Of a stretch of 64,000 bases of DNA, positions 1-8,646 are shown in pieces. The DNA lies in contig NZ_JAMOII010000012.1 in NCBI RefSeq assembly GCF_024448985.1, positions 42,696 through 106,695 on the forward strand, written 5' to 3'. Below the pieces are notes generated by a model. It was not told the origin of the DNA. It made no database searches and saw only the letters and a list, made by a program, of their open reading frames with translations. The position numbers and the translations under genes were made by a program. Position 1 is the stretch's first letter. Each line of letters opens with the position of its first letter. The DNA comes from Stutzerimonas stutzeri (lineage in GTDB: Bacteria > Pseudomonadota > Gammaproteobacteria > Pseudomonadales > Pseudomonadaceae).

Positions 1-680
1 TCAACAACCAGGCGCCCAAGGGCGAACACTATCTGCTGGAGGTCGACGAGCCGCTGGTGATTCCGGTGGGCGCCAAGGTGCGCTTTCTGATTACCGCCGC
101 GGACGTCATCCATTCCTGGTGGGTACCGGCGCTGGCGGTCAAGAAAGACGCCATCCCTGGCTTCATCAACGAATCCTGGACGCGTGTCGAGGAGCCCGGC
201 ATCTACCGCGGCCAGTGCACCGAGCTGTGCGGCAAGGATCACGGTTTCATGCCGGTGGTGGTCGAGGTCAAATCCGCCGAGGACTACGCCGCCTGGCTGG
301 GCGAGAAGAAGGCCGAAGCGGCCAAGCTCGCCGAGCTGACCAGCAAGGACTGGACACTGGAAGAGCTGACCGCCCGCGGCGAGCAGGTTTACCAGACCAA
401 CTGCGCATCCTGTCACCAGGCCAATGGCGAGGGGATACCTCCAATGTTCCCTGCGCTCAAGGGCTCGCCAATCGCTACTGGCGATGCTGAAAACCACATC
501 AGCATTGTCGTCAAGGGCGCGCCGGGTACGTCGATGCCGGCATTCGGCCCGCAGCTTTCCGAGGTCGATCTAGCCGCGGTGATCACCTACGAGCGCAACG
601 CCTGGGGTAACGACACGGGCGACATGGTCACGCCGAAAGACGTGCTCGTCTTCAAACAGGCCGAAGAAGCCACCCAGTAA
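1..680 (+). CDS. coxB: Cytochrome c oxidase subunit II with fused cytochrome c domain (5' partial)
   Basis: Subunit II of an aa3-family terminal oxidase. It accepts electrons from cytochrome c and passes them through the CuA centre to subunit I; the domain seen here is periplasmic. The gene is cut by the window edge: the reading frame is open from base 3 and about 225 residues remain. The CuA site is visible as CTELCGKDHGFM, coded at about 216-251 (two Cys, His and Met ligands), with the upstream His in DVIHSWW. A c-type heme motif CASCH is coded at 402-416, followed by a typical short cytochrome c fold, so this is the fused caa3-type subunit II. It lies directly upstream of coxA in the same operon. 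The N-terminal membrane hairpin and signal are outside the window. Confidence 0.95.
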   Translation, partial: NNQAPKGEHYLLEVDEPLVIPVGAKVRFLITAADVIHSWWVPALAVKKDAIPGFINESWTRVEEPGIYRGQCTELCGKDHGFMPVVVEVKSAEDYAAWLGEKKAEAAKLAELTSKDWTLEELTARGEQVYQTNCASCHQANGEGIPPMFPALKGSPIATGDAENHISIVVKGAPGTSMPAFGPQLSEVDLAAVITYERNAWGNDTGDMVTPKDVLVFKQAEEATQ

Positions 681-692
681 GAGGATCAGGTG

Positions 693-2321
693 ATGAGTGC
701 AGTGATCGACGATCATGGTCATGCCGGGCATGACCATCACCACGGCCCAGCCAAGGGTCTCTCACGCTGGCTGCTGACCACCAATCACAAGGACATCGGC
801 TCGATGTACCTGTGGTTCAGCTTCTGCGCCTTCCTGCTAGGCGGCTCCATGGCGATGGTGATCCGCGCCGAGCTGTTCCAGCCGGGCCTGCAGATCGTGC
901 AGCCGGAATTCTTCAACCAAATGACCACCATGCACGGCCTGATCATGGTCTTCGGCGCGGTGATGCCGGCGTTCGTCGGCCTGGCCAACTGGATGATCCC
1001 GCTGATGATCGGCGCGCCGGACATGGCCCTGCCGCGCATGAATAACTTCAGCTTCTGGCTGCTGCCCGCCGCGTTCGGCCTGTTGGTCTCGACGCTGTTC
1101 ATGGAGGGCGGCGGGCCGAACTTCGGCTGGACCTTCTATGCACCGCTATCGACCACCTACGCGCCGGAGTCGGTGACCTTCTTCATCTTCGCCATCCACC
1201 TGATGGGGATCAGTTCGATCATGGGCGCGATCAATGTGGTCGCGACCGTGCTCAACCTGCGCGCGCCGGGCATGACGCTGATGAAGATGCCGTTGTTCGT
1301 CTGGACCTGGCTGATCACCGCTTTCCTGCTGATCGCGGTGATGCCGGTGCTGGCCGGCGTGGTGACCATGATGCTGATGGACATCCACTTCGGCACGAGC
1401 TTCTTCAGTGCGGCGGGCGGCGGCGACCCGGTGCTGTTCCAGCACGTGTTCTGGTTCTTCGGCCATCCCGAGGTGTACATCATGATCCTGCCGGCGTTCG
1501 GCGCGGTCAGCTCGATTATTCCGGCGTTCTCGCGCAAGCCGCTGTTCGGTTACACCTCGATGGTTTACGCCACCGGCGCGATCGCCTTCCTGTCGTTCGT
1601 CGTCTGGGCGCACCACATGTTCACTGTCGGCATACCGCTGACCGGCGAGCTGTTCTTCATGTACGCAACCATGCTGATCGCCGTGCCGACCGGGGTGAAG
1701 GTATTCAACTGGGTGTCGACCATGTGGCGCGGCTCGCTGACCTTCGAGGCGCCGATGCTGTTCGCCGTGGCCTTCGTCATTCTCTTCAGCATCGGCGGGT
1801 TTTCCGGCCTGATGCTGGCCATCGCGCCGGCTGACTTCCAGTACCACGACACCTACTTCGTGGTGGCGCATTTCCACTACGTGCTGGTGCCGGGGGCGAT
1901 TTTCGGCATCTTCGCTTCGGCCTACTACTGGTTGCCCAAGTGGACCGGGCACATGTACGACGAGACGCTGGCCAAGCTGCATTTCTGGATGAGTTTCGTC
2001 GGCATGAACCTGGCGTTCTTCCCGATGCACTTCGTCGGCCTGGCCGGCATGCCGCGGCGCATCCCGGACTACAACATGATGTTCGCCAACTTCAACATGA
2101 TCTCGTCGGTGGGCGCCTTCATGTTCGGCGCCACACAGTTGCTGTTCCTGTTCATCGTCATCAAGTGCATTCGTGGTGGCCCGGCAGCCGCGGCCAAACC
2201 TTGGGACGGCGCTGAGGGACTGGAGTGGAGCGTGCCGTCGCCGGCGCCTTACCACACCTTCAGCGTGCCGCCGAGCCTGGAAGAGCTGCATGAGCATCGG
2301 ACGGGGCCAAAGCATGAATAG
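693..2321 (+). CDS. coxA: Cytochrome c oxidase subunit I
   Basis: Catalytic subunit of the aa3/caa3 oxidase: it reduces O2 at the heme a3-CuB site and pumps protons. The protein is about 542 residues with the expected twelve-helix hydrophobic pattern. The GHPEVY motif near residue 260 holds the CuB His and the cross-linked Tyr, WAHHMF supplies the other two CuB His residues, and MHGLIMVFG near residue 81 supplies a heme a ligand. I prefer the ATG at 693, eight bases after GAGG at 681-684; a GTG at 690 is directly adjacent. The short N-terminal tail is His-rich (six His within residues 8-17). The gene follows coxB by about a dozen bases. Confidence 0.97.
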   Translation: MSAVIDDHGHAGHDHHHGPAKGLSRWLLTTNHKDIGSMYLWFSFCAFLLGGSMAMVIRAELFQPGLQIVQPEFFNQMTTMHGLIMVFGAVMPAFVGLANWMIPLMIGAPDMALPRMNNFSFWLLPAAFGLLVSTLFMEGGGPNFGWTFYAPLSTTYAPESVTFFIFAIHLMGISSIMGAINVVATVLNLRAPGMTLMKMPLFVWTWLITAFLLIAVMPVLAGVVTMMLMDIHFGTSFFSAAGGGDPVLFQHVFWFFGHPEVYIMILPAFGAVSSIIPAFSRKPLFGYTSMVYATGAIAFLSFVVWAHHMFTVGIPLTGELFFMYATMLIAVPTGVKVFNWVSTMWRGSLTFEAPMLFAVAFVILFSIGGFSGLMLAIAPADFQYHDTYFVVAHFHYVLVPGAIFGIFASAYYWLPKWTGHMYDETLAKLHFWMSFVGMNLAFFPMHFVGLAGMPRRIPDYNMMFANFNMISSVGAFMFGATQLLFLFIVIKCIRGGPAAAAKPWDGAEGLEWSVPSPAPYHTFSVPPSLEELHEHRTGPKHE

Positions 2322-2654
2322 GCAGAGAGCCGCTGAAGGCTTGGGGCTGGACGCTGGACGAGCGGTGGCTTCGACGGCTCGCTTTGCGGCTACTCGGGGG
2401 ATGGGCGATGGTTGTGGTGGGCTAAAGCCCACCCTACTAGGCTATGGGCTGAAGCGGAGCTCTGCCCGACCCATCCAACGCCTGCGTAACGCTGAGCACG
2501 CCGTAGGGTGGGCTTCAGCCCACCGGAACACCGCTTTCGCGCAGCGCTGCGTGGGTATCCATCCACCCTACGGTTGCGATGACGACAGGCTGGCGTCGCT
2601 TTTTCGTTCAGCCTCCAGCTTCCAGGGCTCTTGTGGTCTTCTGGGAGAACCGTC
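2322..2654. repeat. coxA-ctaG spacer with REP-like palindromes
   Basis: This spacer inside the cox operon holds no credible gene. It carries an inverted pair of one repeat family: GGTGGGCTAAAGCCCACCCTAC at 2416-2437 reads on one strand and its complement form lies at 2503-2524. A decayed third copy lies near 2549-2575. Each unit can fold as GGTGGGCT/AGCCCACC. The same family recurs at 13627-13648 and 13695-13716. The 3' end has a short stretch (about 2609-2627) resembling the AGCTTGAAGCTGGAAG-type repeat at 5749-5786. The hairpins could stabilise upstream mRNA or attenuate transcription; that is inference. Confidence 0.7.
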
Positions 2655-3236
2655 ATGAACACTGAGCTGCCACTCGGCCACCTGGTTCGCCGTCTGCTGC
2701 TCGTCGTGGTGGCGATGTTCGCCTTCGGCTTCGCACTGGTGCCGATCTATGACGTCATGTGCCAGGCTTTCGGCATCAACGGCAAGACGGCTGGCGCCTA
2801 CGAAGGAACGCAGACGGCGGACGAGGCGCGGGAGATTCGTGTGCAGTTCCTGGCCACCAACGCCGCAGGCATGGAATGGGAGTTTGGCCCGCAGGCCGAT
2901 CAGCTCAGTGTGAACCCTGGTTCCAGTCAGGAAATGCGCTTCGTCGCCTACAACCCCACGGATAAGCCAATGACGGCCCAGGCCGTGCCCAGCGTGTCGC
3001 CCTCCAAGGCAGCTGCGTACTTTCACAAGACCGAGTGCTTCTGCTTTACCCAGCAAGTGTTGCAGCCCGGTGAGCGCATCGAGATGCCGGTGCGCTTCAT
3101 CGTTGATCGTGATCTGCCCGCAGACGTGCGTCATCTGACGCTCGCCTACACCCTGTTCGACATCACGTCTCGCCAACCCCCCGTCGCCGCCATTGATCAG
3201 GCGCCCGTGGTGGCGGCCAAGGAGAGTCTGCAATGA
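2655..3236 (+). CDS. ctaG: Cytochrome c oxidase assembly protein CtaG (Cox11 family)
   Basis: Copper chaperone that inserts CuB into subunit I. The product is 193 residues with one N-terminal membrane helix (about residues 13-33) and a periplasmic beta-sandwich domain. The conserved copper-binding pair lies in ECFCF (Cys128 and Cys130). The start is the ATG at 2655, about eight bases after GGGAGAA; an upstream in-frame codon at 2631 would add residues that do not look like the family. The stop overlaps the coxC start (ATGA at 3233-3236), so the two genes are translationally coupled. Confidence 0.95.
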   Translation: MNTELPLGHLVRRLLLVVVAMFAFGFALVPIYDVMCQAFGINGKTAGAYEGTQTADEAREIRVQFLATNAAGMEWEFGPQADQLSVNPGSSQEMRFVAYNPTDKPMTAQAVPSVSPSKAAAYFHKTECFCFTQQVLQPGERIEMPVRFIVDRDLPADVRHLTLAYTLFDITSRQPPVAAIDQAPVVAAKESLQ

Positions 3237-4132
3237 GCAAACAGACCACCACGCACGAGAATTACTACGTTCCCGCCCAGAGCAAGTGGCCCATCGTTGC
3301 CACAGTTGCGCTGTTGGTCACCGTCTACGGCCTCGGCAGCTGGTTCAACGACCTCAAGGCCGAGCGCGCCGACTCCAACGGTCCGCTGATCTTTTTCATC
3401 GGTGCGCTGCTGATTGTTTACATGATGTTCGGCTGGTTCGGCTCGGTAGTCCGCGAAGGTCGTGCCGGGCTCTATAGCGGGCAGATGGACCGGTCCTTCC
3501 GTTGGGGCATGACCTGGTTCATCTTTTCCGAGGTGATGTTCTTCGCTGCGTTCTTCGGCACGCTGTTTTACATCCGCTACTGGGTCGGCCCGTGGCTCGG
3601 TGGCGATGGCGACAAGGGCGTCAGCAATATGCTCTGGCCCAACTTCGAATACACCTGGCCGCTGCTGAACAACCCCGATCCCCAACTGTACCCGGCGCCG
3701 GAAGGCACGATCAGCGCCTGGGGGCTACCGCTGATCAACACCATTCTCCTGGTCACCTCCAGCTTTACGCTGACCTGGGCGCACCACGCACTGCGCAAGG
3801 GCAATCGCAAACACCTCAAGCTCGGGCTAGGGCTGACCGTGCTGCTCGGCGTGGCCTTCCTCATCCTGCAGATCGAGGAGTACGTGCATGCCTATACCGA
3901 GCTCGGCCTGACGCTCGGCTCGGGCATTTACGGCGCGACCTTCTTCATGCTCACCGGCTTCCATGGTGCCCACGTCACCATGGGGGCGATCATCCTGACG
4001 GTGATGCTGGTGCGCAGTTTTCGCGGCCACTTCACGCCCGAACAACATTTCGGCTTCGAGGCGGCGGCCTGGTACTGGCACTTCGTGGACGTGGTATGGC
4101 TCGGCCTGTTCGTCTTCGTTTATGTGATTTGA
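3233..4132 (+). CDS. coxC: Cytochrome c oxidase subunit III
   Basis: Third core subunit of the aa3-type oxidase, an integral membrane protein that stabilises proton uptake in subunit I. It has 299 residues and about seven membrane segments. Family features include FSEVMFFAAFFG, the GFHGAHV segment and the C-terminal WYWHFVDVVWLGLFV. It overlaps ctaG by four bases and closes the structural part of the operon; the next gene on this strand is SURF1, after a small convergent gene. Confidence 0.97.
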   Translation: MSKQTTTHENYYVPAQSKWPIVATVALLVTVYGLGSWFNDLKAERADSNGPLIFFIGALLIVYMMFGWFGSVVREGRAGLYSGQMDRSFRWGMTWFIFSEVMFFAAFFGTLFYIRYWVGPWLGGDGDKGVSNMLWPNFEYTWPLLNNPDPQLYPAPEGTISAWGLPLINTILLVTSSFTLTWAHHALRKGNRKHLKLGLGLTVLLGVAFLILQIEEYVHAYTELGLTLGSGIYGATFFMLTGFHGAHVTMGAIILTVMLVRSFRGHFTPEQHFGFEAAAWYWHFVDVVWLGLFVFVYVI

Positions 4133-4155
4133 AGTTGCAACCCGTTGTAGGGGCG

Positions 4156-4356
4156 TTATCCGAAACCGGGCCGCAGCAGGCCGGAGTAAAAGCCCCAGGC
4201 GATCAGCGCGACCGTCAATGTCGTGAGGGAGACGCGAACGAACAGAGCGGTTACCAAGCGGGAAGTACGGCCTTCGTCCTTGACCAGAAAGAACAGTCCA
4301 CTGAACAGACTGACCAGCGTGGCGACTAATAACAAAATAATGACCGCCTTGAGCAT
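4156..4356 (-). CDS. Twin-transmembrane protein, DUF2909 family
   Basis: A 66-residue protein made almost entirely of two membrane helices (about 3-25 and 38-60) with a short charged loop KDEGRTSR between them. Length and pattern match the DUF2909 family, usually found beside cytochrome oxidase and SURF1 genes, as here. Its function is unknown; a role in oxidase assembly is plausible from location only. It is transcribed against coxC (23 bases between the stops) and away from SURF1, so the 81 bases from 4357 to 4437 hold divergent promoters. Confidence 0.85.
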   Translation of the reverse strand: MLKAVIILLLVATLVSLFSGLFFLVKDEGRTSRLVTALFVRVSLTTLTVALIAWGFYSGLLRPGFG

Positions 4357-4437
4357 GAGCGGGTCCGCCGTAATAAGTGAACTGGGGGAGTGGGGGTGGA
4401 GTATAGCCAGCCGGATAAATACGTCGCGGGGCGCGGC

Positions 4438-5145
4438 ATGAGCGGCTTCAAGCCGGGTTTGCTGCCAACGCTGATAGTGCTGTGCCTGTTGCCGCTGCTG
4501 GTCTGGCTAGGTTTCTGGCAGCTGGAGCGCGGCGAGCAGAAGCGCGACATGCTGGCCCGTCAGGAGGCCCGCCAGGAAGCCGCGCCGGTATCGCCGGAGC
4601 AGATCGAGAACCTTGAAGATCCCATCTATAGCCGCATCCATCTTCAGGGCAGCTTCGATGCCGAGCACAGCTTTTTGCTGGACAGCCGCACCCGCGACGG
4701 TCAGGTCGGCGTCGAGCTGCTGCAGCCGTTTCACGATCAGTCCAGCGGCCGATGGGTACTGGTCAACCGGGGCTGGCTGCCTTGGCCGGATCGCCGCATC
4801 CCGCCGAAATTCGACACACCGGATCGCCCGTTGAAGCTGGCCGCCTGGGTCTACGCCCCCTCGGGCGAGCCGTTCATTCTTAGCAAGCGCATGGCCGAAG
4901 GCTGGCCGCGGCTGATCAATCACGTCGATGTCGAGGAGATCTGGCAGCTGCTCGATCGCGATGGCGTCAGCTACGAGCTGCGGCTGGAGCCGGGGCCCGC
5001 GGCATACCGCGCCGACTGGCCGGTGACCTTCATGAAGCCGCAGCAGCATGTGGGTTACGCGGTGCAATGGTTTGCGCTGGCAGCGGCGTTGCTGGCGTTG
5101 TTCATCTACTTCGGCGTGCATCAGGCACGAGGGAGCAAGCAGTGA
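4438..5145 (+). CDS. SURF1 family oxidase assembly protein
   Basis: SURF1/Shy1-type protein that helps deliver heme A to oxidase subunit I. It is 235 residues from the ATG at 4438, with the two-helix topology of the family: an N-terminal helix (about residues 8-26) before WQLERGEQKRDML, and a C-terminal helix (about 207-228). The periplasmic part contains the family segment VLVNRGWLPW. An in-frame GTG at 4390 would add 16 polar residues before the first helix and looks unlikely. The stop overlaps the start of the next gene. Confidence 0.9.
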   Translation: MSGFKPGLLPTLIVLCLLPLLVWLGFWQLERGEQKRDMLARQEARQEAAPVSPEQIENLEDPIYSRIHLQGSFDAEHSFLLDSRTRDGQVGVELLQPFHDQSSGRWVLVNRGWLPWPDRRIPPKFDTPDRPLKLAAWVYAPSGEPFILSKRMAEGWPRLINHVDVEEIWQLLDRDGVSYELRLEPGPAAYRADWPVTFMKPQQHVGYAVQWFALAAALLALFIYFGVHQARGSKQ

Positions 5146-5747
5146 CCACGATGAATCCGACACTCAACCCTGCGCAGCCGCAGCGGCGTCGCGGGCGGCT
5201 GCAATTGTTGCTGATCCTGGCGGTGGTGATTGGCCCCATGCTGCTGGCCAATGCTATGTACCACTTCGGCTTCTGGGTCCCGCAAACCCGAACCTATGAC
5301 GGCGCTCTGGTCGCGACCGGGCAGGGCCGCGATGCGCTCGGGATCAATGCGCCGGTCGCCACCGCGGCGGCCGCCGCCGAGCCGCGCTGGGAGCTGCTGG
5401 TCACGGCACCGCAGGGCTGCGCCGAGGATTGCCGGCAACTGGTCTATCTGGCCCGTCAGATCAATATCGGCCTGGCCCGCGAAGCCGGTCGCGCCGGTCA
5501 TGCGCTAGCCAGCGCGCAACATCTAGCTAGCGACTATGACCAGCGCCTGCAACGTGAATACCCGCAACTGCAACGCTATCCGTTGGACGCCGCCGTGTAC
5601 GGCGCTAATCCCGAGCTGCCCGCCGGCGCACAACTCTGGATCGTCGACCCACACGGCAATCTGGTGCTCCGCTACGACGCGAAAGCGGACGGCAAGGCGA
5701 TTCTCGATGACCTGAAGTATCTGTTGAAGATCTCGCAAATTGGATGA
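5142..5747 (+). CDS. Membrane-anchored thioredoxin-fold-like protein of the oxidase cluster
   Basis: A 201-residue protein with basic N-terminus, one membrane helix (about residues 18-38) and a periplasmic domain. The domain contains a CAEDC pair within APQGCAEDCRQL and ends in WIVDPHGNLVLRYD, which resembles the C-terminal part of SCO/thioredoxin-like folds. It is commonly found between SURF1 and ctaA in pseudomonads. I infer a role in oxidase assembly or copper/thiol handling, but no function is proven by the sequence. I use the GTG at 5142, which overlaps the SURF1 stop as GTGA and lies six bases after GAGGGAG; the ATG at 5151 is the alternative. Confidence 0.75.
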   Translation: MTTMNPTLNPAQPQRRRGRLQLLLILAVVIGPMLLANAMYHFGFWVPQTRTYDGALVATGQGRDALGINAPVATAAAAAEPRWELLVTAPQGCAEDCRQLVYLARQINIGLAREAGRAGHALASAQHLASDYDQRLQREYPQLQRYPLDAAVYGANPELPAGAQLWIVDPHGNLVLRYDAKADGKAILDDLKYLLKISQIG

Positions 5748-5893
5748 AAGAGCAGCTGGAAGCTGAAAGCTTGAAGCTGGAAAAAGCACTGAGCCAACCC
5801 CCCTCCCCTCGGGGAGAGGGCTGGGGTAAGCCAACCCTACGTTGAAATTGGGTACGGCGCCTGCCCTGCAAGCTTTTCGATAACGAGGACCTT
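5748..5893. repeat. Short repeats between oxidase assembly genes
   Basis: The spacer before ctaA holds a stretch built from AGCTGGAAGCTGAAAGC-type units (5752-5780). It is followed by CCCTCCCCTCGGGGAGAGGG (about 5803-5822), a GC-rich imperfect hairpin of a kind scattered in many pseudomonad and xanthomonad genomes. No gene is visible. Confidence 0.55.
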
Positions 5894-6961
5894 ATGCACT
5901 CAAAGTCACGCCCCGGTTATCGCCTTGCCGTATTTGCCACGCTACTGGCCGTGGTGGTGGTGCTGCTGGGTGCTTACACGCGCCTGACCCACGCCGGGCT
6001 TGGCTGCCCGGACTGGCCTGGCTGCTATGGGTTTCTCACCGTGCCCATGAGCGAAGACAAACAGAGCCTGGCCGCACTGCGTTTCCCCGAGGCGCCTCTG
6101 GAAGTGCGAAAGGGCTGGAACGAGATGGTCCATCGCTACTTCGCCGGCGCATTGGGGTTGGTGATTCTTGCGCTGGCCGTTCAAGCTGTGCGGCGTCGTG
6201 CCGAGCCCGGTCAACCGGTCAAGCTCCCGCTGTTGCTGCTGGCGGTCGTAATCGCCCAGGCGGCGTTCGGCATGTGGACCGTCACCCTGCAGCTCTGGCC
6301 GCAAGTGGTCACGGCGCATCTATTGGGTGGCTTCGCCACCCTGAGCCTGCTGTTTCTGTTGAGCCTGCGCTTGTCCGGTAGGCAGCCGGCGATCCCGACT
6401 GTGGCGGGCCGGGTCAGAGCGTTAGCGGTGACCGGCATGCTGGCGGTGATCCTCCAAGTGGCGCTCGGTGGCTGGGTCAGCAGCAACTACGCCGCGGTGG
6501 CGTGTACCGACTTTCCCACCTGTCATGGCGAGTGGTGGCCGACGATGGATTTCATCAATGCCTTCAATCTGACCCATCACGACATCGGCCCGAACTACCT
6601 GGGTGGCATGCTCTACGGCGAGGCGCGCACGGCTATCCATGTCGCTCACCGGCTGGGTGCGCTGACCGTGACGCTCATCCTGCTGGCCCTGAGCTGGCAG
6701 CTCTGGCGTCGCGGACTGTCGCGCCTGGCCGGGTTGCTGCTGGCCGCGCTGGCCCTGCAGATCGGGCTGGGCATCAGTAATGTTCTGTTCAATCTGCCCC
6801 TGGCCGTCGCCGTCGCCCACAACGGCGGCGGGGCGATGCTGCTACTGGTTACCGTGCTGATCAACCTTCGTCTCCTGAGTCACGGCGCTGTCACGGCGCG
6901 CGAGCCTGCGCTTCAGGAGCGCCCAAATACCGCGGGCGGGCTCGACCTGCCCAGCGCTTGA
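5894..6961 (+). CDS. ctaA: Heme A synthase (COX15/CtaA family)
   Basis: Oxidises the C8 methyl of heme O to give heme A for the aa3 oxidase; an eight-helix inner membrane enzyme. The 355-residue product has the family signatures GAYTRLTHAGLGCPDWPGC near residue 28, the heme-ligand His in MVHRYFAG, the mid-protein THHDIGP and the second half VAHRLGAL. The Cys pair CTDFPTCHG in the first loop of the second half is also present. The ATG at 5894 follows GAGG by five bases. It lies 16 bases before ctaB, the preceding enzyme in the heme A pathway. Confidence 0.95.
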   Translation: MHSKSRPGYRLAVFATLLAVVVVLLGAYTRLTHAGLGCPDWPGCYGFLTVPMSEDKQSLAALRFPEAPLEVRKGWNEMVHRYFAGALGLVILALAVQAVRRRAEPGQPVKLPLLLLAVVIAQAAFGMWTVTLQLWPQVVTAHLLGGFATLSLLFLLSLRLSGRQPAIPTVAGRVRALAVTGMLAVILQVALGGWVSSNYAAVACTDFPTCHGEWWPTMDFINAFNLTHHDIGPNYLGGMLYGEARTAIHVAHRLGALTVTLILLALSWQLWRRGLSRLAGLLLAALALQIGLGISNVLFNLPLAVAVAHNGGGAMLLLVTVLINLRLLSHGAVTAREPALQERPNTAGGLDLPSA

Positions 6962-6977
6962 CCATAAGGAGAACCCC

Positions 6978-7877
6978 ATGGCGACTCTACTCAGCGAACG
7001 CGGCGCCCAGGCCAGCTGGCGCGATTACCTGGAGCTGACCAAGCCGAAGGTGGTGCTGCTGATGCTCATCACCTCCCTGGTGGGCATGTTCCTGGCGACG
7101 CGGGCCGGTGTGCCCTGGACCGTGCTGGTATTCGGCAACCTCGGTATTGCGCTCTGTGCCGGGGGCGCGGCGGCGGTCAATCACGTGGTTGATCGGCGTA
7201 TCGATTCGGTGATGGCGCGCACGCACAAGCGGCCGCTGGCCGAGGGACGGGTATCGCCGGCTGCCGCGCTGTTTTTCGCGTTACTGCTGAGTGTGGCGGG
7301 GATGGTCCTGCTACTGACCTTTACCAACGCGCTGGCGGCCTGGCTGACGCTGGCCTCGCTGGTCGGCTATGCGGTCATCTACACCGGCTTTCTCAAACGG
7401 GCAACGCCCCAGAACATCGTCATCGGCGGGCTCGCTGGCGCTGCGCCGCCGCTGCTCGGCTGGGTCGCGGTGACCGGGCAGGTGACGGCGGAGCCGTTGC
7501 TACTGGTGCTGATCATCTTCGCCTGGACGCCGCCGCATTTCTGGGCGCTGGCGATCCACCGCAAGGATGAATACGCCAAGGTCAATGTGCCCATGCTGCC
7601 GGTGACCCACGGCGAGCACTACACCAAGGTACACATCCTGCTCTACACCGCGGTCCTGCTGGCAGTGAGCTTCATGCCGTTCGCCATTCACATGAGCGGT
7701 CCGCTGTACCTCGCGGCAGCCGCGCTGCTGGGCGCGCGATTCCTGTTCTGGACCATCGTGCTCTATCGCGACAGCCGCCCCCATGCGGCGATCAAAACCT
7801 TCAAATTCAGCATCTGGTACCTGTTCGCGCTGTTCATCGCACTGCTGGTTGATCATTATCTGCTGCTCAACATCTGA
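6978..7877 (+). CDS. ctaB: Protoheme IX farnesyltransferase (heme O synthase)
   Basis: Transfers a farnesyl group to heme B to make heme O. It is a UbiA-superfamily membrane protein of 299 residues. The first Asp-rich motif is NHVVDRRIDSVMARTHKRPL (about residues 67-86), and the second conserved block is the HRKDEYAKVNVPMLPV region after TPPHFWALAI. AGGAG lies just before the start. Also named cyoE. It sits between ctaA and the SCO1 gene, consistent with one assembly operon. Confidence 0.96.
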   Translation: MATLLSERGAQASWRDYLELTKPKVVLLMLITSLVGMFLATRAGVPWTVLVFGNLGIALCAGGAAAVNHVVDRRIDSVMARTHKRPLAEGRVSPAAALFFALLLSVAGMVLLLTFTNALAAWLTLASLVGYAVIYTGFLKRATPQNIVIGGLAGAAPPLLGWVAVTGQVTAEPLLLVLIIFAWTPPHFWALAIHRKDEYAKVNVPMLPVTHGEHYTKVHILLYTAVLLAVSFMPFAIHMSGPLYLAAAALLGARFLFWTIVLYRDSRPHAAIKTFKFSIWYLFALFIALLVDHYLLLNI

Positions 7878-7897
7878 GCCGCTCGACAAGGAACCCC

Positions 7898-8530
7898 ATG
7901 ACCCGCATCCAGAAAACCGTATTCGTTCTCGTCGCGCTGGTCGCGCTGGTCATCGGCCTGACGGTTTCCAAAGTGCTCAATACCGAGCGCCAGCTCGATA
8001 CTGCCGAGCTGTTGGATGCGGGCATCGTGCTCCTGCCCCAAGGCCGCGGCATGCCGGAACTGACGCTGACCAACCAGGACGGCGAATCGGTGTCGCTGCA
8101 GCAACTGGAAGGGCAGTGGAACCTGCTGTTTTTTGGCTACACCTTTTGCCCGGATATCTGCCCGGCTACGCTGGCCGAACTGCGGCAACTGCGCGGTATG
8201 CTTTCGGAGGAGACGCGCCAACGGATGCAGCCGATCCTGGTTAGCGTCGACCCCGAGCGCGATACGCCGGAGCAGCTGAAAACCTATCTCGATTATTTCG
8301 ATGCAGGATTCATCGGCCTGACCGGGCCGCTGGATAACATCCAGACGCTTGCCAACGCCGCCGGCGTGCCCTTCATTCCGGGCGATACCTCGAAAGAAAA
8401 CTACACCGTCGACCACGGCGGCAATCTCGCGCTGATCGGCCCTGATGGCCGCCTGCGTGGCTTCATCCGCGCGCCGATGCGTACCCAGAAGCTTGCGGAG
8501 CAATTGCCAATGGTACTGGCGCTGGAGTAA
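7898..8530 (+). CDS. SCO1/SenC copper chaperone
   Basis: Periplasmic, membrane-anchored protein that delivers copper to the CuA site of subunit II or keeps its cysteines reduced. It has 210 residues, an N-terminal helix (about 6-25) and a thioredoxin fold. The copper ligands are Cys84 and Cys88 in TFCPDICPATL and His173 in YTVDHGG. Start ATG with AAGGA upstream; 20 bases after ctaB. It is the last gene of the cytochrome oxidase cluster; transcription probably ends at the hairpin at 8603-8629. Confidence 0.93.
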   Translation: MTRIQKTVFVLVALVALVIGLTVSKVLNTERQLDTAELLDAGIVLLPQGRGMPELTLTNQDGESVSLQQLEGQWNLLFFGYTFCPDICPATLAELRQLRGMLSEETRQRMQPILVSVDPERDTPEQLKTYLDYFDAGFIGLTGPLDNIQTLANAAGVPFIPGDTSKENYTVDHGGNLALIGPDGRLRGFIRAPMRTQKLAEQLPMVLALE

Positions 8531-8602
8531 GCACCTTGGGCCGCCCGGCCCGCTCTAGAACGAAACCCTGCCGTAGGGCCGAACTTGTTACGGCCATGAA
8601 CG

Positions 8603-8629
8603 ACGAACCCCGCACGCGGCGGGGTTCGT
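8603..8629. terminator. Hairpin between SCO1 and metQ (likely bidirectional terminator)
   Basis: Eleven-base perfect stem ACGAACCCCGC (8603-8613) / GCGGGGTTCGT (8619-8629) with a five-base loop. It lies between two converging genes. There is no long T run on either side, so strength is uncertain. A REP fragment, GTAGGGCCGAACTTGTTACGG, lies just upstream at 8573-8593. Confidence 0.65.
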
Positions 8630-8646
8630 TGTCAGCTCGGAAAGAA

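Noticed and set aside
1146-2432. 428-residue minus-strand frame opposite coxA
   Set aside because: It is antisense to the strongly conserved coxA, is rich in His/Arg/Gln as expected of a GC-rich shadow frame, and has no ribosome binding site or family resemblance.
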